A stretch of DNA of 11,782 nucleotides, from positions 1-11,782 of the forward strand of contig CAMWVF010000012.1 in assembly GCA_947177545.1 (NCBI GenBank), written 5' to 3'. A model generated the notes under the pieces. The model saw only the letters and a list, made by a program, of their open reading frames with translations, did not search any database and was not told the DNA's origin. Made by a program: the position numbers and the translations under genes. This DNA comes from an uncultured Clostridia bacterium. GTDB taxonomy: Bacteria; Bacillota; Clostridia; Oscillospirales; Ruminococcaceae. Shown piece by piece: positions 1-7,814 of the stretch (position 1 is its first letter; every line of letters starts with the position of its first letter).

Positions 1-26
1 TTTCAAGTACCATTTATTTCTTGCCT

Positions 27-1478
27 CTAATAACCCATTTCCTTTAATTCGGACACCATTTTTATGTACTCCTCACGAGGGTCAAAGCCCTTATAATCCT
101 CTCGCTTCAAATCAATTGTATCGCCGTGGGAAATGCCCCTGATATATTTCGTTTCGTAAACGCCTCGGAAAATTCCCCACTGAGCTGAGGTCTCCGTTAC
201 AAGCCCGTCATTCCTGCCGTATCTGCTGAGAAGCATATGTGTAAACCCAAGCAGATTAAAGCTGAACGGGAAACGCATTACCGATGCGTAGCTTTGATAA
301 TACACTTTATCCGAGTTGGGGACTTCCTTATTGAACTGCTCCGCGTAGGAGGTGTTGAACTGGTGGCAAAGAGTGTAGAAATCGGGGTTAGTGTCCCCGA
401 AGCCCCGAAAGCGTTTGTCCATAAAATCCGAGACCTTTCGGTAAAAGCTGTCGGGAAGCTTGTTGGCGAGGTCAGTGACCTCAGAGCCGTGATGCGGCGT
501 TCCCACCGTTGTAAGGCTTGCAACATAGTCCTCCATGCCAAGCATTGTTATAGCGTATCTTGAATCAAGCCCGCCCTTTGAGTGGGCGATTATATTAACC
601 TTTTCGCAGCCTGTTTCCTCAATTATTTCAAGGATTTTCTTACGTATCAGTTCGGAATTTGTCTCCACCGTTGCACAGGCCTCCTGATGTCCGTAGTATA
701 TCTTTGCACCGTTTTTTATAAGCTCTTTGGGAATTCTTCCCCAGTAATTAAAATATTTCCAGTCGCGGAAGCCCATGCCGTGCACCATTAAAAGCGGATA
801 CTTTGTGGCGCAAATTTGAGACTCAACCCGCTGACTGTCGCAGGCTGCTCTTGTGGTCTCATAGTCGTATTCCGCCTTTGCGGACTTGTACAGTCCCACC
901 AAAGCAAAAATTCCCACAACAGGCACGGGCAGCAGGAAAAACGCAAGCACGCGCTTTACAACGCCAAGCCGTCTGCACAGCACCATAATGCGTATAATTC
1001 CGTTAAATCCGTAGCCGAGGACGATAAGTCCCGCCGCAACAGCGTCCCATATCCATACGCTTTTGGGTATTCCCCAAAAATTATTTTTTATAGCAGCTAT
1101 GTAGCAAATCGTCTGAAAAATAAGGGATATTGCCGTCCATTTCAGCAGAATTTTTCCGCCGTACATTGCCCTTATGCGGACAGTTACCTGTTCCTTTTGT
1201 CCATTTTTCTTTTTGTTGCGGTAGGGCTTTATTGCAATCCTCAACAAACAGTAAAGCATAAGCCCGCCAATGATAACGCCTGCAGCAATTGCCGAACCCA
1301 ATCCGTCACGCCTGCGGAACAATGGAAGATAAAGTCCAAGCAGCATTACCCCGTGAGAAAAAACGTTCATAACAATAAACTTGCCAAAAATACCGCACAG
1401 CGGCAGCTTATCAAACATATCCAAAACAGACGCCACCATAAAAATTACAAAAGCGCAGAAAAGTACAAAAAATGGCAT
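27..1478 (-). CDS. Membrane-anchored lipase-like alpha/beta hydrolase
   Basis: A 483-residue protein. Residues 1-200 hold about six hydrophobic segments (roughly 3-19, 33-53, 62-82, 111-130, 142-165 and 177-197). Residues 225-483 form an alpha/beta hydrolase domain of the bacterial triacylglycerol-lipase type. Visible motifs are the oxyanion segment LLMVHGMG (229-236), the nucleophile elbow AHSKGG with Ser300, the lipase block VGTPHHGS (325-332), the likely acid Asp424 in RNDGLV and the likely base His451 in SHGD. The first glycine of GxSxG is alanine, as in several Bacillus lipases. Basic loops at 84-98 and 168-176 suggest the catalytic domain faces outside, but the topology is inferred. The start is supported by GGAGGT eight bases upstream. 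It lies 49 bases after argB, with no terminator seen between them, so it may be the last gene of the arg transcript. The substrate is unknown and could be a lipid or another ester. Confidence 0.82.
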   Translation of the reverse strand: MPFFVLFCAFVIFMVASVLDMFDKLPLCGIFGKFIVMNVFSHGVMLLGLYLPLFRRRDGLGSAIAAGVIIGGLMLYCLLRIAIKPYRNKKKNGQKEQVTVRIRAMYGGKILLKWTAISLIFQTICYIAAIKNNFWGIPKSVWIWDAVAAGLIVLGYGFNGIIRIMVLCRRLGVVKRVLAFFLLPVPVVGIFALVGLYKSAKAEYDYETTRAACDSQRVESQICATKYPLLMVHGMGFRDWKYFNYWGRIPKELIKNGAKIYYGHQEACATVETNSELIRKKILEIIEETGCEKVNIIAHSKGGLDSRYAITMLGMEDYVASLTTVGTPHHGSEVTDLANKLPDSFYRKVSDFMDKRFRGFGDTNPDFYTLCHQFNTSYAEQFNKEVPNSDKVYYQSYASVMRFPFSFNLLGFTHMLLSRYGRNDGLVTETSAQWGIFRGVYETKYIRGISHGDTIDLKREDYKGFDPREEYIKMVSELKEMGY

Positions 1479-1527
1479 AATCCAACACCTCCAAAAGCTA
1501 TAATGACAAAATTCTAACTCCTATCCT

Positions 1528-2412
1528 CTAAATAAACTGCGTACCTATACCCTCGTTTGAAAGCAGCTCTATAAGTATAGAGTGGGGTATCCTGCCGTCG
1601 ATAATGCAGGTTTTTTTCACGCCCCGTCTGACCGCCTCGACACAGCAGTCTATCTTCGGTATCATGCCGCCGCTGATTATTCCCTGACGTTTCATAAAAG
1701 GAACTTCACTGACCTGCACCGCAGGAATAAGCGTTCCCGCGTCATCCTTGTCACGTAGCAAGCCTGCAATATCCGTCATCAGTATAAGGTTTTCCGCGCC
1801 AAGTTCTGCGGCAATTCTTGCAGCCGCCGTGTCCGCGTTAATGTTGTAGGTCTGCCCCTCCTCGTCGCAGGCTACCGTTGCAATAACCGGGACGTAGCCG
1901 TGCTCCAAGGAGTCCGTTATAGGCTTGACGTTGACGTTGACAATCTCGCCGACGTAGCCCAAGTCAACCTCGCCCTCCATTTTGTGAGCGGTTATCATCT
2001 GACCGTCAATGCCGCAAAGCCCGATAGCCCTGCCCTTATGCTGTGTAAGGTGGGAAACAAGCTCCTTGTTGACCTTGCCCGCCAGCACCATTTTTACGAT
2101 GTCTACAGTAGCCTCGTCTGTATAGCGCAAGCCGTTGATAAACCTGCTCTCAATGCCGACCCTTTTCAGCATATCGTTTATCTCGGGACCGCCGCCGTGT
2201 ACCAGAACCACCTTTACGCCTACCAGCGAAAGCAGCACAATATCGCTCATAACGGCGTTTTTAAGCTCCTCGTTAGTCATGGCGTTGCCGCCGTACTTGA
2301 CAACGACTATCTTGCCGTTGTAGCGCTGTATGTAAGGAAGTGCGTCGATAAGTACCTTTGAACGTATTTCGTTCGATACTTTTATTTCGTTTTGAAGATT
2401 TTCCATATCCAT
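1528..2412 (-). CDS. argB: Acetylglutamate kinase (N-acetyl-L-glutamate 5-phosphotransferase)
   Basis: Cytosolic kinase for the second step of arginine synthesis: N-acetylglutamate + ATP gives N-acetylglutamyl-5-phosphate, the substrate of ArgC. Amino-acid-kinase-fold motifs are clear: KYGGNAM with Lys39, VHGGGPE near 71-77, NINAD ending in Asp194, MTDIAGLL, and GGMIPKI with Lys253. The length of 294 residues is normal. An N-terminal helix (about residues 13-33, with LIDALPYIQRYNGK) precedes the core, and EGIGTQ sits near the C-terminus (287-292). Both are hallmarks of arginine-inhibited hexameric NAGKs, so feedback inhibition is predicted. The start is not settled. An upstream ATG at 2430 overlaps the preceding stop as ATGA, but AAAGGA lies just downstream of it with good spacing (9 bases) to the ATG at 2412, which I prefer. 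An ATG at 2406 is a third possibility. Confidence 0.96.
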   Translation of the reverse strand: MDMENLQNEIKVSNEIRSKVLIDALPYIQRYNGKIVVVKYGGNAMTNEELKNAVMSDIVLLSLVGVKVVLVHGGGPEINDMLKRVGIESRFINGLRYTDEATVDIVKMVLAGKVNKELVSHLTQHKGRAIGLCGIDGQMITAHKMEGEVDLGYVGEIVNVNVKPITDSLEHGYVPVIATVACDEEGQTYNINADTAAARIAAELGAENLILMTDIAGLLRDKDDAGTLIPAVQVSEVPFMKRQGIISGGMIPKIDCCVEAVRRGVKKTCIIDGRIPHSILIELLSNEGIGTQFI

Positions 2413-2426
2413 TTCAGACAGTCCTT

Positions 2427-2960
2427 TCATTTATTGTTCAATTTATCTCTTTGAGAAATAATTAAATTTTTCACATATTCGGCATCGGATTTTTCAAGTC
2501 GATTGAAATGTCTGTCACATCTCCAACCCCATTCCATATCGAAATTATTTGTCGTACTACTTAAAAATTGAATATTTGTATATTCTTTTTTTACCGCGGA
2601 ATAAATCTTAACATCATAAATATTTGATATATGCTCAAATATAAATGAAGTGTCTATAAGCCGCATAACTCTTATGTTTGTAACGGCGTAATGCTCATCG
2701 GCAGGAGTGTTTACCCCGTCTCTGTAAAAAAATATTCCCACAACAGCAAGTGGAATAAATGCCGGAATACTTACGTGAAACTCGTTCTTGCAAATTGAAA
2801 CAATAATTATTAAGATTGTAAAAACACCTGTAAATATCAGCCAAAATATTGCAATAGAACGCGGACACTCAAAATTTGTTCTGCCTTTTCCGACCCAAAG
2901 AAAATATTCGCCGTCGTAAAGATATTCCTTTAGCGGAGTTTCGTATGTATCTTCCTGCAT
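2427..2960 (-). CDS. Small two-TM protein with a PH-like (YdbS-type) domain
   Basis: 177 residues, no firm family. Residues 17-30 (EYFLWVGKGRTNF) resemble the start of bacterial PH-domain proteins. Two hydrophobic segments follow (about 36-56 and 63-79). Then comes YAVTNIRVM (91-99), close to the YxITNxRv motif typical of these domains, followed by a beta-rich stretch and a charged C-terminal helix. The family is common in Firmicutes, is membrane-associated and has little known function. GGAGGG five bases before the ATG supports the start. Its TGA overlaps a possible argB start. The gene is visibly more AT-rich than the arg genes on either side, which suggests a later insertion into the cluster. 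No link to arginine metabolism is evident. Confidence 0.72.
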   Translation of the reverse strand: MQEDTYETPLKEYLYDGEYFLWVGKGRTNFECPRSIAIFWLIFTGVFTILIIIVSICKNEFHVSIPAFIPLAVVGIFFYRDGVNTPADEHYAVTNIRVMRLIDTSFIFEHISNIYDVKIYSAVKKEYTNIQFLSSTTNNFDMEWGWRCDRHFNRLEKSDAEYVKNLIISQRDKLNNK

Positions 2961-2982
2961 AATAGCCCTCCATTTTTTCGGC

Positions 2983-3001
2983 GGGACGGGAAACCCGTCC
3001 C
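2983..3001. repeat. Palindromic REP-like element between argJ and the PH-like gene
   Basis: A perfect 8-bp stem with a 3-base loop (GGGACGGG, AAA, CCCGTCCC on the plus strand), flanked by GTAG/CTAC- and GCCG/CGGC-type bases. On the transcribed strand it is not followed by a T-run, so it is a poor intrinsic terminator. From general knowledge, GC-rich palindromes beginning GTAGGGG are common dispersed repeats in clostridial genomes. Membership of such a family is inferred here, as only one copy is in the window. It could stabilise the argJ mRNA 3' end. Confidence 0.6.
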
Positions 3002-3008
3002 CTACAAA

Positions 3009-4271
3009 TCAGCTTCTGTAATCCCCGTTAATCTTAACATAATCATAGGTAAGATCGCAGCCCCAAGCAGTTGCGGAAGCTGTACCGCTGTTAAGTCCGA
3101 TAAGAATTTCAATCTCGTCCTCTTTGAGAATTGACCCGGCCTTTTCCTCGGAAAAATCTATGTTCAGACCGTCCTTATAAGTCTGAATTTTCCCAGCCCT
3201 TGAAGCAAGAAAAATATCCAGCTTTTTCACATCAATTTTATCGGACTCCGCATAACCGACAGCGCAGGCGATACGTCCGCAGTTAGCGTCCTCGCCGTAA
3301 ATCATGGTCTTGACAAGGGGGGAGCGGATAACGCTTTTTGCCGCGATGATCGCCGTGTCCAGATCGGGAGCGGAGCTGCACACACAGGTAATAAGTTTTG
3401 TAGCACCCTCGCCGTCCTTTGCAAGCATTATGGTAAGATTTTTCATGACCTGATAAAGAGCTTTTTTAAAGGTTTCGTAATCCTCGTTTTCAGCAGTGAT
3501 TTCCGTATTTCCCGCAAGTCCCGAAGCCATGAGCATACAAGTGTCGTTTGTGGACTGATCGCCGTCCACGCTCAAACAATTATAGGTAATTTTAACGATT
3601 TCCGAAAGAGCTCTTTGAAGCATTTCGGAGGACACCGCGCAGTCCGTGGTAATAAAATTCAAAGTGGTAGCCATGTTTGGGTGTATCATTCCGCTGCCCT
3701 TTGCCATGCCGCCGAGGTGACACTCCCTGCCGTCAACTGTGAATTTTACGGCGTACTCCTTGCGCACCGTGTCGGTGGTCATGATAGCCGTCGCCGCCTC
3801 GATATTTCCCTCATAGGAAAGCTTTTCCGCAAGCAGGGGGACGGCATACTTTATCGGCTCGATAGGCAGGGTCAGACCGATAACTCCCGTCGAAGCAACA
3901 ATGACCTGCTCCACAGGAACATTCAAAGCCTCGGCAGTAAGTCTGCACATTTCAACAGCCTTTTCCTCGCCGTCCGCATTGCAGGTGTTGGCGTTGCCCG
4001 AATTTACAATAACGGCGCGAGCTTTTCCGCCCGACCTTGCAAGGTTGTTTTTTGTGACAATAACAGGCGCGCCCTTGACCTTGTTTGAGGTGTACACGCC
4101 CGCCGCATTGCACTCCACATCAGCAAATATCATGGCGATATCGTTTTTCTTGCTGCTGACAGGGGACTCGTTCCCGTCGGGAAGTCCGTGCTTTATCCCG
4201 CAGTAAAGTCCGCTCGCCTTAAAGCCTTTAGCGGCGCATATACCGCCGTTTATTGTTTCAAAATTTTCCAT
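3009..4271 (-). CDS. argJ: Glutamate N-acetyltransferase (ornithine acetyltransferase) ArgJ
   Basis: Moves the acetyl group from N-acetylornithine to glutamate, closing the cyclic arginine pathway. Some members also use acetyl-CoA and so replace ArgA; the sequence alone does not tell which type this is. It is an Ntn-type self-cleaving enzyme. The cleavage motif KGSGMIHPNMATTLNF (191-206) is intact, predicting a cut between Ala201 and the nucleophile Thr202 to give alpha and beta chains. Other family blocks are NSGNANTCNADG (90-101), STGVIG (128-133) and the C-terminal CDLTYDYVKINGDYR. The length of 420 residues is slightly above the usual ~400. The ATG at 4271 has AGGAG seven bases upstream. 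An in-frame ATG at 4322 would overlap the preceding gene and lacks a good ribosome site, so it is rejected as the start. Confidence 0.97.
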   Translation of the reverse strand: MENFETINGGICAAKGFKASGLYCGIKHGLPDGNESPVSSKKNDIAMIFADVECNAAGVYTSNKVKGAPVIVTKNNLARSGGKARAVIVNSGNANTCNADGEEKAVEMCRLTAEALNVPVEQVIVASTGVIGLTLPIEPIKYAVPLLAEKLSYEGNIEAATAIMTTDTVRKEYAVKFTVDGRECHLGGMAKGSGMIHPNMATTLNFITTDCAVSSEMLQRALSEIVKITYNCLSVDGDQSTNDTCMLMASGLAGNTEITAENEDYETFKKALYQVMKNLTIMLAKDGEGATKLITCVCSSAPDLDTAIIAAKSVIRSPLVKTMIYGEDANCGRIACAVGYAESDKIDVKKLDIFLASRAGKIQTYKDGLNIDFSEEKAGSILKEDEIEILIGLNSGTASATAWGCDLTYDYVKINGDYRS

Positions 4272-4314
4272 AGTAATTCTCCTAAAATATTTTTTAATAT
4301 ATTCTAAATGCTTG

Positions 4315-4971
4315 TTATTCAAGCGTAAATTCTTTGCTTAGAAAGCCCGTGTCGTATTCCTCTTTAAGACGTACCACGCTGTCACCGTATGTCCCGTACT
4401 CGCATATGACCGTCAGCTTTTTGCCTGCCTCGTCATATTCATAGGTGTACTTATCCTGTGAAAGGCACTTGTTGGAAAAATAGGTCTCGTCAATTCTCCC
4501 CAGCTTTTTTGAGGTAATTCCGTTTATTTGATAAACATCCATATATGTATATTCAAACTTTTTTTCGCCAAATTTACTATACGTTACGCGTTCATGTAAA
4601 ATAATTTCACTTCCGTCCGAAAGGGTTATCCGCTCTGTATCGGCAGTATTTTTAGTATGGTCGTAAACACTCCAAACAATCAATCCTGCTTCCAAAACCA
4701 ACATAACAGCGCACACAATTATCACATTCCTTCGCTTTTTGCTTTTCGGTGCGCCTATCCATGCCAAAAGCAGCCAAGCAAACATCAGTACTTCTGAAAA
4801 AAATCCTATATAATTAGGATACCACACATATCCGAATAAAAACAGTTCTCTGTCAACAGCTTTCAAATAAATTAAAAATCCTAAAATGATAGCCAAAATT
4901 ACAAAAACAAATATGTCCGATATTCCGATATGAATTTTCTTTTTTGTTTCGGTCGTTTCAAAATTATCCAT
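4315..4971 (-). CDS. Three-TM membrane protein of unknown function
   Basis: 218 residues, family not recognised. Hydrophobic segments lie at about 18-37, 53-72 and 82-102, followed by a soluble, beta-rich, Tyr/Glu/Lys-rich domain (105-218). A basic cluster PKSKKRRN (75-82) between the second and third segments is probably cytoplasmic, which would place the C-terminal domain outside the cell. GGAGGG six bases before the ATG overlaps the stop of the YjbR-like gene, so the two are probably translated together. The upstream half is AT-rich compared with the arg genes, as in the PH-like gene further on. No catalytic motif is visible. A sensory or envelope role is possible but unsupported. Confidence 0.7.
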   Translation of the reverse strand: MDNFETTETKKKIHIGISDIFVFVILAIILGFLIYLKAVDRELFLFGYVWYPNYIGFFSEVLMFAWLLLAWIGAPKSKKRRNVIIVCAVMLVLEAGLIVWSVYDHTKNTADTERITLSDGSEIILHERVTYSKFGEKKFEYTYMDVYQINGITSKKLGRIDETYFSNKCLSQDKYTYEYDEAGKKLTVICEYGTYGDSVVRLKEEYDTGFLSKEFTLE

Positions 4972-4982
4972 AACAAACCCTC

Positions 4983-5351
4983 CTACTCGTCCTCTAATTC
5001 CCTCTGCACTTTCTTCGCAAGCTTCCCCACAACGTACTTGTAAGACCCGTCTATCATTCGCAGTATCTCCTCGTCGGGAACACCGCCCTCCAGCCTTACC
5101 GTGTTAAAATATGGCTGCTGCACAGGAGGACAATGATACCCTCTCGTCACATCGTCGGGGTACAGATTACGGTAAAAATCCCCCGTCATAGCGTCACCGT
5201 TAAAGGTAAGCATGGGGACGCCCTTTAAGTAAAAAAGCTGTGCAAAAATACGCTTTTTTACCTTTACGCAGACCGTTCCGTCCCCAAAGGGACGATCCTC
5301 ATAAGCGCCCTTTTTCGTCAGACAGTATTCAAGTATTTTTTCATGTGTCAT
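4983..5351 (-). CDS. YjbR/MmcQ-family (CyaY-like fold) protein
   Basis: 122 residues, the normal size for the YjbR/MmcQ family, a small cytosolic DNA-binding-like fold of unsettled function. Family features are the N-terminal helix followed by YEDRPFGDGTVCVKV (17-31), the central LTFNGDA, the YPDDVTRGYH block and NTVRLEGGVPDEEILRMID (83-101), ending in a YKYVVGKLAKK helix. The start lies 49 bases after argC and has only a weak ribosome site (GGACGGTGA). The stop overlaps the ribosome site of the next gene. Genes of this family occur as passengers in many operons, so no direct link to arginine synthesis is implied. Confidence 0.88.
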   Translation of the reverse strand: MTHEKILEYCLTKKGAYEDRPFGDGTVCVKVKKRIFAQLFYLKGVPMLTFNGDAMTGDFYRNLYPDDVTRGYHCPPVQQPYFNTVRLEGGVPDEEILRMIDGSYKYVVGKLAKKVQRELEDE

Positions 5352-5400
5352 AATTTTTCACCGTCCGAATTATCTGTTTATCATTCCCGCCTGCGGCGAC

Positions 5401-6348
5401 TTACAGCAGACCCGTAGTCTCATCAATACCCATCATAATATTCATGCACTGCACCGCCGCGCCGCTTGCGCCCTTGCCGAGATTGTCAAGCCGTGCGCAA
5501 AGCAAAACATGGTCGTCGTTGCCGAAAACAAAGAGCTGCATAAGATTTGTATTTTTAAGAGTGTTCGCCGCAAGGAAACCGTCCTGCAAAACTCCCTCGC
5601 CCTGAAACGGCATTACCTTTACAAAATTCTGTCCCTCATAGTGCTCGGACATTACCTCCCACACATGCTGCGCCGAGGTGCGCTTCGCCATTGCGCGGAG
5701 GTGCAGAGGGATAGTTACCACCATTCCGTTGTAGTAATTGTCAACGATAGGATTGAATATGGGCGGGTAGGAAAGTCCCGTAACAGCCATCATCTCACGG
5801 AGGTGCTTGTGATGCTTGCCCATTGAATACTGTCTTGGTGAGTTGTACTCGTCGGGCTTGTCGGAACCCTCGTATACTGCGATAGCCTTTTTACCCGCAC
5901 CGCTGTACCCCGATACCGCATGGCAGATTATAGGGTGGTAGGGCGCAATAAGTCCCTCTTTAATAACAGGATATAAAAGCGCATTGAAGCCGCTTGCATA
6001 GCACCCGGGAACAGCCACTCTTTTTGAGGAAGCTATCTTCGCCCTGTGCTCGGGAGAAAGCTCCGGGAGTCCGTAAGCCCATGCCGGGTTTGTCCTGTGT
6101 GCGGTGGACGCGTCGATAATTTTCGTGTCCTTGTTTTCCACAAGGGAAACCGACTCCTCCGCCGCCGCGTCGGGCAGGCAAAGGAAAGTGAAGTCCGACT
6201 CGTTTATAAGACGCTTTCTTTCAACAATGCTTTTCCTCAAAGCCTCGTCTATCTTAAGCAGCTCAACATCGTCCCTGTCCTTGAAGCGTTCCACTATCCG
6301 CAAGCCTGTCGTGCCCTCTTGTCCGTCAATAAATATCTTGTAAGCCAT
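5401..6348 (-). CDS. argC: N-acetyl-gamma-glutamyl-phosphate reductase, type 2
   Basis: NADPH-dependent reduction of N-acetylglutamyl-5-phosphate to the semialdehyde, the third step of arginine synthesis. The length of 315 residues and the start FIDGQEGTTGLRI mark the shorter type 2 family rather than the ~340-residue type. The nucleotide-binding glycine region is at residues 8-16. The catalytic Cys116 sits in VPGCYASG, and the likely catalytic His is in the conserved CHAVSGYSGAGKK block or the later GKHHKHL block. The ATG at 6348 is preceded by AAAGGA with nine bases of spacing. An in-frame TTG six codons upstream overlaps that site and is less likely. A 10-codon ORF ends one base before this start and could couple translation. 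The argH stop lies 68 bases upstream. Confidence 0.96.
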   Translation of the reverse strand: MAYKIFIDGQEGTTGLRIVERFKDRDDVELLKIDEALRKSIVERKRLINESDFTFLCLPDAAAEESVSLVENKDTKIIDASTAHRTNPAWAYGLPELSPEHRAKIASSKRVAVPGCYASGFNALLYPVIKEGLIAPYHPIICHAVSGYSGAGKKAIAVYEGSDKPDEYNSPRQYSMGKHHKHLREMMAVTGLSYPPIFNPIVDNYYNGMVVTIPLHLRAMAKRTSAQHVWEVMSEHYEGQNFVKVMPFQGEGVLQDGFLAANTLKNTNLMQLFVFGNDDHVLLCARLDNLGKGASGAAVQCMNIMMGIDETTGLL

Positions 6349-6349
6349 T

Positions 6350-6382
6350 TTAACAAATCCTTTCAATCAAGTCGTAAATCAT
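6350..6382 (-). CDS. Possible 10-codon leader peptide upstream of argC
   Basis: Encodes MIYDLIERIC and stops one base before the argC ATG. It has a better ribosome site (AAGGAG at 6388-6393, five bases from its ATG) than argC itself, and its frame differs from argC. Codon 8 is AGG, an arginine codon usually rare in bacteria. A terminating ribosome would be placed exactly at the argC start, so coupling or an arginine-responsive leader is plausible. It could also be chance, since it is very short and there is no comparative evidence. Confidence 0.35.
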   Translation of the reverse strand: MIYDLIERIC

Positions 6383-6416
6383 GTGTACTCCTTATTACTG
6401 CCGCAATTTTAAAATA

Positions 6417-7796
6417 TCATAACGATATAGCATTTCTTATAAACTCTATCTGCCCTTTCACGGACTCGGGCGCTGGACCTCCCTCCGCCTTTCTCATGTT
6501 CACGCAGGTTTCCAGCCTTATAGCCTCATAAACGTCCTCCTCGAACGTGCCGCAAAGCTTTTTGTACTCCTCAATGGGAAGCTGTTCAAGTGTGGTGTTC
6601 TTCTCAATGCACAAAGCAACAAGAGTGCCCGTTATCTTATACGCGTCGCGGAAAGGCATACCCTTTTTAACGAGGTAATCGGCGCAGTCCGTGGCGTTTA
6701 TAAAGCCCCTTGCTGCGGCGTTTCTCATGTTCTCCTTGTTCACACGCATTGTTGCAAGCATTGGGGTAACAGTCTCAATGCAGAGCTTGGCGGTGTCTAT
6801 TGCGTCGAAAATCGCCTCCTTGTCCTCCTGCATATCCTTATTATACGCAAGCGGTATGCCTTTCATCATAACAAGCAGCGTGTTAAGGTCGCCGTAGACC
6901 CTGCCCGTCTTGCCTCTGATAAGCTCGGTGATGTCGGGGTTCTTTTTCTGCGGCATTATGGACGAACCTGTGGAATATGCGTCGTCAAGCTCGATAAACT
7001 TGAATTCCCATGAACACCACATTACTATCTCCTCCGAAAGTCTTGAAAGGTGCATCATAAGTATTGACAGAGCAGAGCAAAGCTCTATACAGAAATCTCT
7101 GTCGGAAACTCCGTCAAGGCTGTTCTGGGTAATATCGTCAAAACCAAGGAGAGCCGATACCTGCCTGCGGTCAATGGGATATGTAGTCGACGCCAGCGCA
7201 CCGCTGCCCAGGGGCATAATATTCATTCTCTTGTACGTGTCCGCAAGCCTGTCAATATCCCTCACCAGCATATTTGCATATGCCATAAGATGATGCGCAA
7301 AAGTAATAGGCTGCGCTCTCTGCAAATGGGTATACCCCGGCATTACAGTGTCCAAATTTTCCTCTGCAATTTTGCAGAGGGTTTCCGACAGATCCTTCAG
7401 CATTGGAATGATGACCATTATCTCGTCCCGAAGATACATTCTTATATCGAGAGCTACCTGATCGTTCCTGCTCCTTGCGGTGTGAAGGCGCTTTCCGGTG
7501 TCCCCCAAACGCTCCGTCAGTACCTGCTCCACAAACATATGAATGTCCTCTGCATTCGGGTCGAAAAGCAGTTTTCCGCTTTCAATGTCCGCAAGTATGC
7601 CGTTCAGACCCTCGACTATTTTTTCGCTTTCGCCCTTGTCAATAATACCCGTGTCCCCCAGCATAGTTGCGTGCGCGATAGACCCGCGGATATCCTGCCT
7701 GTACATTCTCGCGTCGAACGAGATAGAAGAATTAAAGTCGTTGACCCGCTTGTCAAGCTCCTTTGAAAAACGTCCCGCCCACATTTTATCTGCCAT
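6417..7796 (-). CDS. argH: Argininosuccinate lyase
   Basis: Splits argininosuccinate into arginine and fumarate, the last step of arginine synthesis. It is a cytosolic homotetramer of the fumarase/aspartase superfamily. 459 residues, the usual size. Conserved blocks are MWAGRF (5-10), HTARSRNDQ (105-113), GYTHLQRAQP (154-163, with likely catalytic His157) and the superfamily signature GSSIMPQKKN (277-286), whose serines include the catalytic one. The start ATG at 7796 has GGAGG about eight bases upstream. A TTG at 7811 would extend the protein by five residues but lies on top of that ribosome site. The gene is separated from argG by three lipoprotein genes and a degraded stretch, which is unusual for these consecutive pathway steps. 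No promoter is evident just upstream, so it may depend on read-through from the lipoprotein promoter. Confidence 0.97.
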   Translation of the reverse strand: MADKMWAGRFSKELDKRVNDFNSSISFDARMYRQDIRGSIAHATMLGDTGIIDKGESEKIVEGLNGILADIESGKLLFDPNAEDIHMFVEQVLTERLGDTGKRLHTARSRNDQVALDIRMYLRDEIMVIIPMLKDLSETLCKIAEENLDTVMPGYTHLQRAQPITFAHHLMAYANMLVRDIDRLADTYKRMNIMPLGSGALASTTYPIDRRQVSALLGFDDITQNSLDGVSDRDFCIELCSALSILMMHLSRLSEEIVMWCSWEFKFIELDDAYSTGSSIMPQKKNPDITELIRGKTGRVYGDLNTLLVMMKGIPLAYNKDMQEDKEAIFDAIDTAKLCIETVTPMLATMRVNKENMRNAAARGFINATDCADYLVKKGMPFRDAYKITGTLVALCIEKNTTLEQLPIEEYKKLCGTFEEDVYEAIRLETCVNMRKAEGGPAPESVKGQIEFIRNAISL

Positions 7797-7814
7797 GATT
7801 TTTTCCTCCAAAAT

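Noticed and set aside
816..1517. Long open frame of 233 codons on the plus strand opposite the hydrolase gene
   Set aside because: It is wholly antisense to a gene with a complete catalytic motif set, and its translation has no recognisable domain and a shadow-like composition.
1900..2361. Plus-strand frame of 153 codons opposite argB
   Set aside because: It is antisense to a highly conserved kinase with no ribosome site or domain; the open frame follows from argB codon usage.
4255..4971. Near-identical first 17 bases of argJ and the three-TM gene (16 of 17 match)
   Set aside because: The match stops at once and the ribosome sites differ. AT-rich starts of this kind can agree by chance, so it is not evidence of duplication.
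5378..5398. Small hairpin CGCC-GCA-GGCG after argC as a terminator
   Set aside because: The stem is only four base pairs with no T-run after it, and the next gene starts within 50 bases, so read-through is expected.
7290..7766. Plus-strand frames of 111-158 codons opposite the argH 5' region
   Set aside because: They overlap the conserved N-terminal half of argH, give no recognisable protein and lack a ribosome site.
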